Part shown: piece by piece, positions 37,101 through 50,072 of the stretch
Layout of the letters: every line of letters begins with the position of its first letter
Position numbering within the stretch: position 1 is the first letter of the stretch
Assembly (NCBI GenBank): GCA_030267565.1
Contig: BRXU01000043.1
Span: forward strand, 248,001 to 312,000
Origin: Pleodorina starrii
Taxonomy: Eukaryota > Chlorophyta > Chlorophyceae > Chlamydomonadales > Volvocaceae
Direction: 5' to 3'
Length of the DNA stretch: 64,000 nt
Program-made: the position numbers and the translations under genes
Notes under the pieces: generated by a model
Told to the model about the DNA's origin: nothing
What the model saw: only the letters and a program-made list of their open reading frames with translations
Databases searched by the model: none

Positions 37101-40100
37101 GCGCGACGAAGCGGATCAGCGTGGAGGACGCGCCCAACGTGCTGACGGTCCACCTGAAGCGCTTCGAGTATGGTGGTTTCGGAGCCAAAATTACCAAGAA
37201 GGTCGAGTTTGGGACGCTGCTGGACCTGCGGCCCTACATGAGCAGCATCATCGGGCCAAAGCAGGTTGGTCGCCTGGGGGAGTGCGCAGGGGAGGGGCCG
37301 ACCCGGGCGGGCATTACCGTCAAGACCGCGGGTGGCCCAGGGTGTAAAACGGGATTGCGAGGTCATCAGGGGCAGAAGTTGTGATACGGAGGTATCTGGG
37401 TTGCTAATTGATTTCAGAGTGGAACATGTCGAGTGGAGCCACATCCCCCAGCCAGCCCAACCCGAGTTTGCAACTGCCGCGGGTTCGACTGTTCCCGGCT
37501 GTTCCCCCCTGCTTTGTCCCTCCCTGTGTCTCCCGCGTAGCTGTACGACCTGTACGGCGTGCTCGTGCACCACGGTCACTCGGTCAACAGCGGCCACTAC
37601 ATCTGCTACGTCAAAGCCGCCAATGGGCTGTGGCACGTGTGCGACGATCACCGGGTCACGGTCGTCGGCGAGAAGACTGTTTTGGAGCAGAGGGCCTACA
37701 TCCTCTTCTACGTCCGCCGCCATCCGCGCAACGAGGCCGCCGCGGCGGCGGCGACTGCGGCCGCCGTGAAGCAGGCGCGCTCCGCGAACACACTGGAAAC
37801 AGGCCTTAAGGATGAAGGGCGGGACGCCGCAGAGAGTGATGCAGCGGACGGCAAGGAAACCCCGGCCTCGGCACCAGCGAAGCTGGCTCGGCAGCGGGAG
37901 GAGGCCGTCTCTGGCGGTTCCGACGCCGACGGGCAGGCGGACCGGGTCAAGCGGCCACGGCTCGCCGCGGCGGAGGGCGCAGCGGCGGGTACCGCCGCCG
38001 GGCCGGTGGCGAACGGCGGCGCAGCGAAGGACAAGCGGCCGGCGGCAGCGGCTGTCGGCGGCAAACGCGCTCCAGCCGCTCGCGCTCCAGCCGCTGGGGC
38101 CCCACTGTCGCTTATGCTTGCGAACCTGAAGGAGCAGAAGGCGTTGAGGGCGCCGAAGCTCAAATTGAAGCCGGCAGCGGTGGAGGCGGTGGCCAAGCAG
38201 GGCGCAGACGCGCAGCAGACGCCGGAGCCGGAGCCCCTGGAGCAGAAGCAGCAGGTGGATCAGCACCACGGCGGCGAAGGGCGTGCGCGGTCCGCCGCGG
38301 GGCGTGGCGCTGTCGACAGCTGTCGGTTGAACGGGGTCGAGCCGACGGCGGCGCCCACGGGGCGTGCGCATGAGAACGGCGTCGAGATGGCCGCCGGACG
38401 GACGGCGGCCCCAGCAGCGGCGAAGGGCCCAGCAGCGGCGGCGGCCCCAGCGGCGGCGGCGGCCCCAGCAGCAGTGGTTGCATCGACGCCGGAGCACGGA
38501 GGCGCTGCAGTTCCGGAGGGCGGGCCGTACACGGTGGGGTCGCGGCTCCAGAGGCAGCGGTCGAGCGAGTCGGAGGGGAGCCACGGGCTCGGCAACGGCA
38601 GCCTCAACCCCAGGTATGGCAAGGCGAGGACGGGCGCGAATGCCTGGATGGGGGGAGGATGGGGTCGACATGGTCGCTGTACGGACTGCTGCTCGTACAC
38701 GTTACGAGGGAGTGGACACACGGGGGCATGGAAGCGGTGGAAGGCATATGGGCGGCACCTAGAGGGGAGCCGGCGGGCAAGTCTGCTGGGCAAGCAGGCC
38801 GCTGAGGGTCGGGATGTTATCACCAGCATACCATCAGGAAGCGGAAATGCAGCTCGCGCGGTCGCACAAATACCGGCAGGCACTTGACGCATACATAGCA
38901 CCTGCGAGCACTCGCTCCGCTACGGGTTGGTGCGCGATTTGGGGCGCATCGTTGGAAGGTGCCAAAGGGGCTGATGAAACGCACTGGGCACTGACCACCA
39001 GTGATTGATATTGCCTAGGGGCCTCAGAAACCCCGCTATCTGACCCTTAACTACGAGCACCACCCCGTCTACGCACGAGGGCGGGGAACGCGAAAAGATT
39101 TAGACGCCGGCACACCGCAGACGGCCATGTGCGCACCGCACTGCCTGGCACTTTCCATTGCGGTCGTGCACCGCTGCGGTCATTATGCGAGGGTTAAAAC
39201 AAGATGATGACGTCACGGTCCATTTTGATCCTCGTCAGACCCTTGGAGTGCCGTGCATCGGGGGTATTCACGCGTTCTGGCCTCGGCATGCTGCACCCGA
39301 TATCCCGCGATACCCTCCCTGGTCATTGTGATTGTCGTTTGGTCGTCTCTACATTGCACGTCAACCCCCAAACCGCATTGCACTGTGCGGTTGGGGGTTT
39401 CGGCGAAGGTTAGGGTAGGAGTGGCTGAACACTTGTGCCGCAGCCTTTGGGGGGGGGTTGATGACTTGTGAACACACATCTGATCACCAGTGATTAAAAT
39501 ATAGCCAGTGGATCTGACCCCCCTGGAGCACGAATAGTTTACAAGCAAGCAAAACTGGAGTGCGCTGGCACCGAAAACTTAGTTGGGAGTGCGCTGGCAA
39601 GTTCGTGGGCCCTGCCCCCCTGCGGGCCCATTATGGATAGTACATACTCTCGCAGCAAGGTTGCGTGCAGGAATGCGAACATCGGAGGGGAATGATGAAA
39701 CGCACTGGGCACTGACCACCAGTGATTGATATTGCCTAGGGGCCTCAGAAACCCCGCTATCTGACCCTCTTTGGCACGCATCACCCCGTCTACGCACGAG
39801 GGCGGGGACGAAACGTAAGGCACTGCAGACGGCTGTCTGCCCACCAAAAGCTACCTGACCGTACTGCCCGGCACTCGCCGATGCGGCCACCGATGTGCGA
39901 CGACGGGTGGGGGGCTGATACACGAAAATGACGTCAGCGTGGTCGGTTTATCAACCCGTCCGGGGTCTCTTGAGTGCCCCTGGGTATGCAGGCGTTCTGG
40001 GCTCGGCATGCTGCACACGGTACCCTCCCTGGTCATTTGTCGTTGCGGTTTGAGCGTCACCAACTCACCATGCTTTGCACTGTGCGACTGGGATGAGTGT

Positions 40101-42406
40101 TTCGGTGAATGGCAGCGAAATGCGCCTCAGCGCTGAGAGGGGATGAAAATATACATATCTTTAGCAATCTGACAATTTGTGATTAAAATAATTTGTCGGT
40201 AGTCTGACCCTCATGAGCATCATCTAGTCAACAAGACGCACGCGGGGTTGCGCCTGAAACTACGTGGGTCTGTTTTTGTCAAACCAGTGCCCTGCAAGCC
40301 CATTTCATGCAGTCATACACGCAAGGGTGCATGTGAGCTAGGGAGCACCGGAGGGGCTGATGAAACGCACTGGGCACTGACCTCCAGTGATTGATATTGC
40401 CTAGGGGCCTCAGAAACCCCGCTATCTGACCCTCTTCCGCCTCCCAGCACGTAGCAAACACCGTTGACTCCCACCGTAGCCCCAGCAGCTGCGGGCACGT
40501 GGGATCTGCATGAGCTCGTGTGCACGGGAAAGATTTCATGCCATGAAGTCCACATGCTGCTGTACATCCAGTAACCGCCTTGCAGCGGAGCGCCTAAGGG
40601 GAATGATGAAACGCACTGGGCACTGATCACCGGTGATTGATATTGCCTAGGGGCCTCAGAAACCCCGCTATCTGACCCCTCGGCGCAAAACCCCGCATTG
40701 AGCACTGGCAAACATGTGGATGTAACATCCTGTCGTGTTGGCTTATCCGCAATTAGCTTACAATTATCAGCTTAGCTCTTCGGATCCGCTAAAGCAATAA
40801 TCACATCTGTCTGCTGACGTTCGTGCTCTGAAACCTCATTCATGCTTCCACACCCCCCAGGCCCGCTTCCGCTCGGAAGCTGCTCCACGCATCCCCCCTC
40901 CACGTGCGGCCTTTCGGCAGCAGCGTCTGGTACGCGGCAACGGGGCAGCTGCGCCACTCGGCCAACAACGCAGTCAACGGCATCAGCGCCAACGGCCACG
41001 GCCACGGCACGGCCCGAACCTCCGCCGAGCCACGGCCGCAAGCAGCGGGGCCGGCGGCTGTTGATGGCGGCGCAGCAGCGGGGGCAGCCGAGGCGCTGGG
41101 CCCGTCGCGCACGGCCTTAGGCAAGCCGCCTCGGGCCCCCGGGAGCCGCCGCGAGGGCACTCCGCGGACGCTGACTGACCTCACGGAGACTCTCAGCCCT
41201 CGAGGCCAAGCGGCCAAGTCTCAGGTTCCAGACGCGGTTGCATGTTTACACCCGAAAGTTGGAGGGCAGTCCGATCAGCAGTCCAATGGCAAGACGAAGG
41301 CCGCGAAGGGCGAGGAGGCGCCGTTGCCGCAGCTGCAGAAACAGCGGCAGCAGCAGCAGCAGCCAGGCCAGCAGCCTTCGGATCCAGGGCCCTCGGCCTC
41401 GGGCCAGCCGGCGGCTGGGGCGGTTCCAGCGCGCAAGAAGGCGAAACGCCTGGGGGCGATGGCCTCGACCGGTGTGGCCGAAGCCGTGGGTCGTTCGGCT
41501 GGTCCGGAGGGTGCTGGTGCCGCCGGCAGCCGGCCAGTGCAGCGAGATGACCTCGACGGCGCGCGGCCTGCCACCACTGGTGCGGATGCCGATGCGCCTT
41601 CTTCGCGACATCCGAAGCGGGTACGCCAGGACGCAATGCGCGACGAGGACGCTGGTGCGGCCCCGGCGGCTGCCGCAGCCAACGTCGCAGCTAGTGCGCC
41701 GACGCCGGGGCCGTCGGTCTCTGATGACAGGCGCAAGGCTGTTGCATCGGCGAGGACGCCGAAGCAGCGGCAGCAGGCCCCGATGGAGGCGGTGACGGGT
41801 CACGAGGCGCTAGCGTGGTTGACAGGCGGAGGCGTCGGAGGTGGAGCCGGTGGGGGCAGGGCCGCTGGCGCTTGCTTCTCCAGGCGAGCAGGGGGGCAAG
41901 GGGATGAGGGCGGTGCGGACTTCGGCTGGGACGCAGGGGACGCAGAGGGCGCTGCGATGCGGCGGCAGGCGTCGCAGATCAACCGCGCGATCGCTGGGCC
42001 CAAGCGGCGCACCCCGACTGGCGGGCGGGAGTACGACGAGTGGGACGAGGAGTACGACCGGGGCCGCACGAAGAAGGTTCGCAGCAAGCGCGGCGACGAG
42101 GACGGCGACGATGAGGGGGATGGGGAGGGCCGGGGCGGGCGGGGGGCGTTGCTTCGCAGCGGCTCCAACATGTTCCAGAAGGCGGCCAGTGAGGGGTGGC
42201 GCAGCGACGGGAAGAGCGGCCCGGGGCGGTCGCCAGGCAGCAGCTTCGGCAGCAGCGGTGGCCGCGGGAGGGGTCGCGGGCGAGGTCGGGGCGGTTTTGG
42301 CGGCCGGGGCGGAGGGCGCGGAGACAGGAGCCCGGGGGGCCGAGGCGGCCGGGGCGGCCGAGGCCGGGGTGGTCGGGGCCGGGGGCGAGGCAGGGGCCCC
42401 AGGTAA
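34102..42406 (+). CDS. USP36/USP42-type ubiquitin-specific protease
   Basis: Cysteine protease that removes ubiquitin; the closest animal relatives, USP36 and USP42, are nuclear/nucleolar. Exons: 34102-34251, 34460-34591, 34933-34986, 35367-35569, 35950-36109, 36507-36674, 37097-37264, 37541-38613, 40861-42406; phases agree and give about 1217 aa. Cys box GAGYHNLGNTCFMNSVLQ (C105), QED.HEFL, LKRFEYGGFG, and His box HGHSVNSGHYICYVKAANGL (H364) with WHVCDD (D380/D381) are intact. RELFRESDLALQW before the Cys box is typical of USP36-like enzymes. The C-terminal tail is long, disordered and Ala-rich; it contains EYDEWDEEYDRGRTKKVR, like the USP36/42 tail, and ends in an RGG/GRG-rich segment suited to RNA binding. 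The finger region keeps only one Cys in each zinc half-site. Intron 1 appears to use a GC donor (CAG|GCAAGC). The first two exons are the least certain; 34295 is an alternative acceptor. Confidence 0.9.
38973..40680. repeat. Tandem ~700-bp repeats with a conserved ~75-bp core, in the last USP intron
   Basis: A core of about 75 bp (from GATGAAACGCACTGGGCACT to GCTATCTGACC) occurs at about 38973, 39694, 40359 and 40604. Diverged copies are recognisable near 39479 and 40165. The longer flanks also match: 39062-39350 resembles 39783-40062, giving a unit of about 700 bp repeated a little over twice, plus two short copies. The core contains GGGGCCTCAGAAACCCC, able to form a hairpin, and in the fourth copy the perfect palindrome ATCACCGGTGAT. 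No coding capacity. Confidence 0.85.
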
Positions 42407-45376
42407 CCATTCCCTAAGCTTGTTTGACGGGATATGCACAGATGATTGGATACATAGATAGGTGCAGTTTCCCCCTGTTGGGGTTGGGGGCCCTGAAAGG
42501 GTTAGATACTTGCCAGAGAGAGACAGGCCGAGTGTGCACCCCGTTACCGCTTCCGATGGCAAATGCGCCCAGGCCTTGGCATATGGTTTGACGGCCCTGT
42601 ACGGCCTCGTGTGCGGGTATCCAGCTGGCCGCCCCGCCCGACCGCCTGCGCATGAACACGAAGGGTTGTCGGCCGCGCGAAAAGCGGAACGGCGTGCCTG
42701 TGGCGGCTCTGTGTAGACGACTGCAGTTATCCCATTGCTGCGGCAGCTGAACTGTCGATGGTTCCTGGCAGCAGCGTCTTCCCGGGCTTGCATGCGCGCA
42801 CGTGTTGTTGGTGATGAACGACAGGGGCCGCGCAAGAACGCTCTCGAGTACGCCGTGTTTTCCACTCTTGTGGGCCGCGTCTGTTGTGCGCGGTTTGAAC
42901 GGTGCCCTTTTTTTGAGCGTTTGAACGGTGCCGCGCGGGACACCTGGCAAGTTACTGGCAAGGTGTGAAGGCTGCGCTGGATCGGATGGTTGCGCATGTC
43001 ATGTCATGTCATGAGATGACCCGATCCATCCTGGCGGTGGGAGAGGAGGGATCGAACACCCCTTCGGTCCGGTCAATCTGGTCTGACTCTCTTGTGGGGT
43101 GCTCGTGTCTCGCACCGCTGCCTACCTGCGCTGAGTGGGTACGGCGGCGGCCCGATTGCATGGGGGCGCCTTGCATTTGATGTTTTGCTGTGTGCGGGTC
43201 GTTACCCGGAGGGAAAGGAATGCTACGGCGTGGTGACAACGGAGTGGGGCGAGCGTGTAGAGAGAGCTGACACTTAGGGGTGTGTCGCATTGCAGCTACA
43301 GAGAGAGGGGCCCATGTACGGATATTAGCTCGGGCAGAATTTGGCGCGACAACAGGTGTATAGATAGGAGGGAGGCGCGCGTTGTGTGACAGTCAAGTCC
43401 TGTGCGGTGGTGGAGTTGTTCCAGCAAGCGGCAGGCGGTGCCGCGGTGACGCGGCGACGGAATGATTAAAGCAAAGGTTTTCGGTCAGGCATGGGCGCGG
43501 TACGGATTGGTGTCAACAGCCCTGGGTGTCGGGGCATGCCGCATTGTAGGCACCTGGGCAGCATGACGGGCTTCAGGGGTGGGCGACGGCTTGTCCGCTT
43601 GCACTCAACTCGTCGCATCGCTGTGACTTTGTAGACTCCCTGACATTCACTCATGTGCACTGGGCCCCTGCACATGCACATGCCCAGCAGTGCTGCTGGC
43701 TGCTCGGTATCACTGACGGAGCATTTGCCGATGCGACGCCCTTTCATTGCAGCATGAAAGGGAATTTCCAGCTGATGGGGCAGTTGATTGTATCCCACAT
43801 CGCCGCACATTGGAGGCCGCCGAAGAGCTGACCGGTAGAGCTTTCAGGACGCATGCTTGGACGAGGCCTTCGGTTGGACGTTCCGATGCGGAGGCCAGGC
43901 CAAGCCAGGCCAAGGGGAGATGGCGTCCACGCACGCTCAAGAGCCGTGGTAAGGGGAGGCCGGAGAGGGCCCAGACAACGCCGAGTACTGAGTGCATACA
44001 TGTAGTAGGCGCCAAGCCAGGATGGAGGGATGGTCGGCGGCGGCGCAAGAACATATCTGATGTGAACAGGTAATGAGCGACAGATAAAGAGCAGTGCAAG
44101 GCGGTGAGAAGGGACAGCGTGACGCCTGGGCGACTGAGACAATGCGGCCCCCGCAAGCTCTGCCTCGCCTCGCATAACGTCCCCCTCAAGCGCACGACCC
44201 TTCCCCCGCCAGCAGCTAACCCGTATCCTTGCTTCCAGACGGCCCTGTCTGCGGGACCCCTCTGCATCCTGCCGCCTGCCTCCTCTGCCCGTGCGATACT
44301 GCCGAACGCATGTACGACAACCAGCGTCTGCCGATACATACGGCAGACAGGCGGAACCTCTGACCCACCCAGACGACGGAGCAATATTAATGTAGCACGT
44401 TACCGGTACGTGCCCCTGATGCCCATGCTGGTGGAGACAACAGCGCCAAATACCGGTAGTCCGCCCGTACAACCACAGCCTTACCGCAGCTCAACTTCAA
44501 CCCAGCCACCGCGTGCCAACACACAACAAAGGGCGGACGGAGATCATACTTCTCCCCCGCGTGCAACCAACTGGCGCGGAATCAGTAGACCAGAGTACAC
44601 CACACACCGCATTACGCACCAGCGCTTCGTGCACCCAACTGACGATATATAAATTGTACGAGCAACTCATTCCCAGCTCGTCCCCCGAGGCACCGCCTCC
44701 ACCGCACCACTACGCTCACGGACGGGCTCCGCCCTCAACCTCAACCCGCGTAAGGTGCTTCGCAGCACGCCAACCAACCAACCAACCATGCGCAGCCAGG
44801 CAGGCGGCCGAAACAACAGCTCGCGTGATTGAGTCCTCGCGGCGCGGCCTCAACCGTGCAGCAAGCAAGGACTGCAAGGTTCAAGGTGCAGCCGCAACCA
44901 CCCACCGCCCGCCGTGCATCTCAGCAGCGGCTCAACGTATCATCAAAACGTTTGCGGAACACGAACATACAACAATAGCACTTGCAACGCACCACATAAG
45001 ACACTTGATGTTTGTACAACACAACCCTGAGGTGCAACCCGCACCCAGAAGGAGGCCCCCGGAGGCTCCTCCTGGCAAGCAACAGAACAATGTGGCCGGG
45101 GGAACGCATTCCACTCCCTCCTGCTCCTCCACCTCCTCCTCCTCCTCCACCCCCTCCTCCTCCCTTAAGGTACCATTGCTGCGGTATCATCGTTACTTCC
45201 CCACTCCTCCTACGTTCTCCTCAGCCTCATCTTCGGGTCCCGTCGCCGTCCCCGTCGCCGACGTGGGAGACGAACTGGCACCCGCCAACCTGCATGCCAT
45301 CTACTTCCATCGTACTCGTGGCCAGCCCAGTGAAACATCGTTGTCATACATACATACACATACTACTGTGTATGTA
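42407..45376. other. Convergent intergenic region (USP 3' / ankyrin-ExoX-C gene 3')
   Basis: Nearly 3 kb between two gene ends, expected to hold both 3' UTRs. A 242-codon minus-strand ORF (43744-44472) and a 317-codon plus-strand ORF (44513-45466) have no recognisable domain. A CATGT run lies near 42996-43012. Confidence 0.45.
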
Positions 45377-47628
45377 CTACATGTACTTCAAGTAGAGCCT
45401 GAAGCAGAGGTAGGTCGGCAACACCTCGCCCCCACCGCCCACCCGCTGCACCAGCCCCAGCTTTAGCAGCTGCCGCTTCAGTGCGCGCTTGCGCGGGTCG
45501 TCCTCGTCGAAGAAGCCCGGCGTCCGACACATCCACCCAATGTAGGTGGGGTCATCACGACCCACGTCCAGAATCCGCTTGCCCGCGTGCTTGCCGAACG
45601 TGAAACGCACCTGCTCCACATCAGCCGGCCAGCCCTGCACTAGCTCACCGCCGCCGCCGCCCTGCTCCTCCTCGCCCTCTCCCTCCCTCCGCACCAGGCC
45701 CAGCTCCATGAGGTCCTCCAACAGCACCATCTTGCGCGGATCGCCCTCGTCGAAGAAACCCGGCTTCCGGCACATCCATCCAATGTAGCCTCCGGGCAGC
45801 TCCGTGAACAGCCGGCCGATGTATTTGCCGAAGCGCATCTCTTTGGTTGTCCTGGCGGGCGCCTCCTCGCCGCACGCCTCCAGGGCGCCGCGGATGGCGA
45901 CCTGCATCGCGAGCGGCCCCTCGTCGGCCGTGTCGCCCTCGTCGCTACTCCGGAGTTGGTCCACCTGGCGGCCGTACTGCGTGTATGCATCGCGCAGCAT
46001 CTGGATGACGGTGCGGCCGGCGGTGTCGGGCTGTGTGGGCGAGTAGCCCGCCTGTACGTAAGGTGGCGCAAGGAACGAAGCACGGACGGACGAGATGTGG
46101 ACGCGTGCGTGGCGGCAGGGTTAGCTTGGTACGGCGCCGGTATTGATCGCCCTCCAGCATGGGGCTTGTGCTGGCGCGCGACCCGGCACGCACGTGGCAC
46201 TGGCGCTGCGGGAGCCAGGGGCGGGCCGCACCTTACAAAGCGTACCGGTAATTTGTTGTGCAGCAGCTTTTAGCGGCCCGGCCCCGGAACTGATGGTTAC
46301 AGAGTGCAGGATGATTGTACGAGCGACCGGCCGACTGGCTGGCTGTTTTGCCGCTTCAGGCACGCACCCAGGCGGTGCGCGAACTGGGGGATGGGGTGCG
46401 GAGCCCTCTGGAAGCGCTTCGAACTGGGGGAGGGCCTTACGTCGCCCAGAAACGCCCTTGCCGCATGCCGTCACACCTCCCCCACCCATCCACCCACCCA
46501 TCCACCCACCCCTGTCCACCTGCAGCATCAGCGGAAACGCGGTGGCCAGGTACTCGGCGCGGCGCTTGTCGCCCTCGGACTGGCCCTGTGGCTCCGCACG
46601 CATCACGAGGCAGCAAACGACGTACGTACGACAGAACCGGTGGGCGTCACATGGCGAGAACCGGTACGGAGTTGCTCAAGCGCAGCAGGAACAGGACGGC
46701 AAGGCGGGGAAGCCGCTGGCAGTACGGTATGCGGCAGCCCACAATTCCACCAGCGGGGCTGCCTTGCAGGTGCTCACCAGGAGCGACAGACCTTGTCCAG
46801 GGAAGTAACTCCTGCTCAGCAACTTATCAACCTGGAAAGGTGGGGCAGGCGAGGAAGGCATTGGTCGGTTAGGCAGGAGCGGCTTGAGCGCTCTTTCAGG
46901 CTTCAATTTCCTGCCAAGGTTGTCAATTAATAATTCACTATAGTGTTTCAGCCGTAACGGTAACAGTCCAGGGTAACGGCTAGCTTGCCCAACGTTAACA
47001 CCGGTGCCGTTACGTCACCATTTCACAATCCGGGAACCTCGGTAAAGCCTGTGGGCGCGTGGGCCACACGACCATGAAATTGCATGAGCCGATCCTCCTC
47101 ACCATGAGGTGCAGCGCGTTGCCGCCCGTTGAGGTGTTGAGGCTCGGCGTCGGGCGCATGCTGAGGAGCTGCTCAAGCGACACTTTGTTCGCCGGAGCGT
47201 TCGGCCTGCGCCCCAACATACCTTAAAATGATCCCCTTTGCATATTGGATGAATTTAGCGCTGTCAGCAGCTAATGCCAATCATGGGTCGCACCCGCAAG
47301 CCGGAGGACGGTTGCTGTCGAGCCGGTGCAGGAAGTAGCACGTCGAGCCCACTGGAAGGTCCGGATGGAGGCCATGCTTGAAAAGCAGTGCCTCAAGCCT
47401 GCTCGGGACGCGTTTGCGCGCAGAATCTGGCAAAGCCGCGTGGACGCTGGCGTAAAGCTGGCCGGCAGAGACCCCGCCGGCCAGAAGGGTCTCTGCTGCA
47501 GCAACAATCTTCGAAGTACTTCCGTTAAGATCCAAGCCGAAGCCTTTCTGTTCCTGAATCGACTCTTCGGCCTCCGGCTTCACTTCCACCTTGAGACGTT
47601 TGTTTCTCATCTTTTTCATCTCTTTCAC
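45377..47628 (-). CDS. Ankyrin-like protein with two ExoX-C-like motifs
   Basis: Function unknown. Minus-strand exons: 47628-47294, 47205-47103, 46831-46778, 46585-46520, 46051-45377; all phases agree and give 410 aa. The N-terminus is basic (MKEMKKMRNKRLKVEVK), possibly a nuclear signal. Residues of about 70-210 look like degenerate ankyrin repeats: LPDSARKRVPSRLEALLFKH, GGNALHLMVDKLLSRSYFPG, and YLATAFPLMLQAGYSPTQPD followed by TAGRTVIQML. The C-terminus has two copies of a motif seen in ExoX-C-like domains (FGKY.G..L.E.P..Y..W): FGKYIGRLFTELPGGYIGWM (260-279) and FGKHAGKRILDV...YIGWMC (338-361). Each is followed by FFDE.DPRK and LGLV. No nuclease catalytic residues are visible, so this is more likely a binding or regulatory protein. 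The domain name is from memory of the motif; no profile search was possible. Confidence 0.72.
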
Positions 47629-48219
47629 ACTGGCATCTAGAAGAAAAACGTTTCGATGAACAGGTATTTGTGGCTGTGTGCGCTTTTTAGGCTCAGCATG
47701 GTAAAGCGTCCCAATGCTGAGGCATGCTGAGGCTTACCACTGGCCGTCGTACCGGCTCGCTTCCCGAGCCGGTCGATGCCTGAAACACACGTCGGCCCAT
47801 ATCACATATGTCAGCATACGTATCCGTGCAATATCGTACGTTACAATTCCTTTTAATCAACTACAGTGAGAAAGCGGAAGCACAAAATCTTCATCTATAC
47901 GTGAGGCAACTAGACAGCAGCTGTCTCTCCCGCGACGGACACTAGCCCCATTTCTGCGGCATCGCCTAAGGCTCGGGCGATTTCATGTGGGCCCTGCGAC
48001 ACATGCCAATGGTGTCGTGATGCTCGTCTGCGCAGGCTGCTCAACCGTCACTAACTGAATGCCAGGAATGCCGTACTGATGACTGCCGTATGAACCGAGC
48101 ATGACGAAAACATAGGGCATGAATATTACTTTTCTACTGAACGATACTCTTCAAGGTGTTGGGGCGTGCGAGACCATTTCATATTGCGTCTCCACGCTCC
48201 TTTGCTTCTATCGGGAGCC
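47629..48219. promoter_or_regulatory. Divergent promoter region (ankyrin-ExoX-C / dehydratase)
   Basis: 591 bp between the ATGs of two divergent genes. It must contain both promoters. No TATA box or other element was recognised. Confidence 0.4.
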
Positions 48220-48935
48220 ATGGCATTATTTCCCCAAAGCTCCGACGACCTGTTAACTATCCTGGAGCGCAACGGCTGGAACACTGAAGCGGTGCGTTTA
48301 GTCCCCACTTCTGTGACAGTGTTCATTCGCCTTTCTCCAGCACAAGTAGCATACCGTAGTGTCCTAGGCGCAAACAAGATGTTTGGGGTTTAAAACATGC
48401 GATTGAGATCCAGATGATATCAGCATCTAATTGCGATCCTTCTGCCCGTGGTAGGCTGCTTTGGACCGTTACCCTAACCGTATCAACGACTTTGTCGACC
48501 AGCCATTGGAACCAGGGCCGCCATGATTGGAACCGTCAGTGGCCCTTACCGTGGGGCCAAAGCATGCAGGCACTACAACACGCACGCTGCTCTGATGGCC
48601 GCCCCAAGGGCTGGCGTGCATCCTGTCGGATTTGGCCCTTACTGTACCCGAATACCGGTCCTTAGCGCTTGGCGTAATGCGCCCCCCGTAGTTCTCCTGA
48701 TGAGTTCCTGACAAACACACCAGCCCGCCAACTCCAGTGCCCCACCTCACCTGACAGAGTAGAGCCGTTACCCCTCCTCCCTTCCCTCCCGGCGCCACAG
48801 TTTCGGCGGCAGCTGGATGCGGCTGATTGGCCCGCGGAACTGCAAGTACACTGCCAGTCGGCGTCACCGCCATCGCCACCACTGCCGCCAGACCTTGCAA
48901 CGGTCCTCCCCGAAGCCGAAGGACACCACCACCAG

Positions 48936-48968
<33 letters not shown>

Positions 48969-50039
48969 GAGTCTCAGCAGTCGCGGCAAGCGCCTATGTT
49001 CCGTCCGCCGCCACCGCCGTTGTCAGCCGTGGCCTCTGGAGGCGGCGGCACCGTCGCTGCCGTTCCGCAGCGCAGCCTGCGCATATGTGACGTGGTGGCT
49101 AGGGAGGCGGCCGTTGCGTACGGCAAAATACGACAGTACGCGAGGCACACGCCCCTAGAGCCATCCCCATGGCTATCCGGCCTCGCCGGCGCCGGCCAGG
49201 GGGCCTGTTGTACGGCGCTGCTGAAGCTGGAGAGCGAGCAACACACGGGGTCATTCAAAGTGCGCGGGGCGCTCAGCAAGGTGGGCGAGTGATGAGGGGA
49301 TCGGTGGGTGAACACGCACGTGATTGAAGTCTTGGCTAGCTGCTGGCTGGGCTGGTGGTTAGCGGGGCCCTGCATGTCGTCTGCGCTGTTCCCGGAAGGA
49401 ATCGAAACGGCCCAACTGTGCGTACAACATTTCGCCCCCCCTTGCTTTGCTTTAGGTCTTGCTTGGAAAGCGCGTAAATTGGGTTTCTAGCAGCAGCAGC
49501 TTGTTCGTTCGTTCGTTCCGGGGGCCGCTTGTCAGGTGGCGCAACAGACCCGGACGTGGTCGGCACGTGGATGGGGGCGGGAGCGTTGGGTTGGGGTGCT
49601 CCTCTCCGTAGTACACAGTACGGCCTGAAACGACACGTAATCCGAGCATCCGACGTACTCCTGCAAAGCGCACGCACTCAACCTACCCGCCCTTCAACTC
49701 CCTTGCTCAACACCGTACACGAAAGCCCGCCGATCCATCGTTTAACGAACACCTGTCCGCCATTTATCATCAAACTCATTCCGTCTCTATTCCGCTTACT
49801 ACATCAGTAATATTCCGGACTCAGCCACCCTTCCCCGCTGCCCGTTCCTCGCAACCCGGCCGCCGCCCGCAGCTTCTGTCCCTGCCCTCCCACACCCTGA
49901 CCCGCGGCGTCTTCACCGCCTCCACCGGTAACCACGCTCTCGCGGTGCTGCACGCCTGCGCCGCCCTCTCCTCCGTTGCAGCAGTACACGCCGCGCCGTC
50001 GCCCGCAGTCGCCTCCTTTCCGCTGGCGGCCGATGCATT

Positions 50040-50072
<33 letters not shown>

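Noticed and set aside
43744..44472. 242-codon minus-strand ORF as a gene
   Set aside because: No domain, no similar neighbouring exons and a Cys/Arg/Pro-rich composition typical of random GC-rich DNA.
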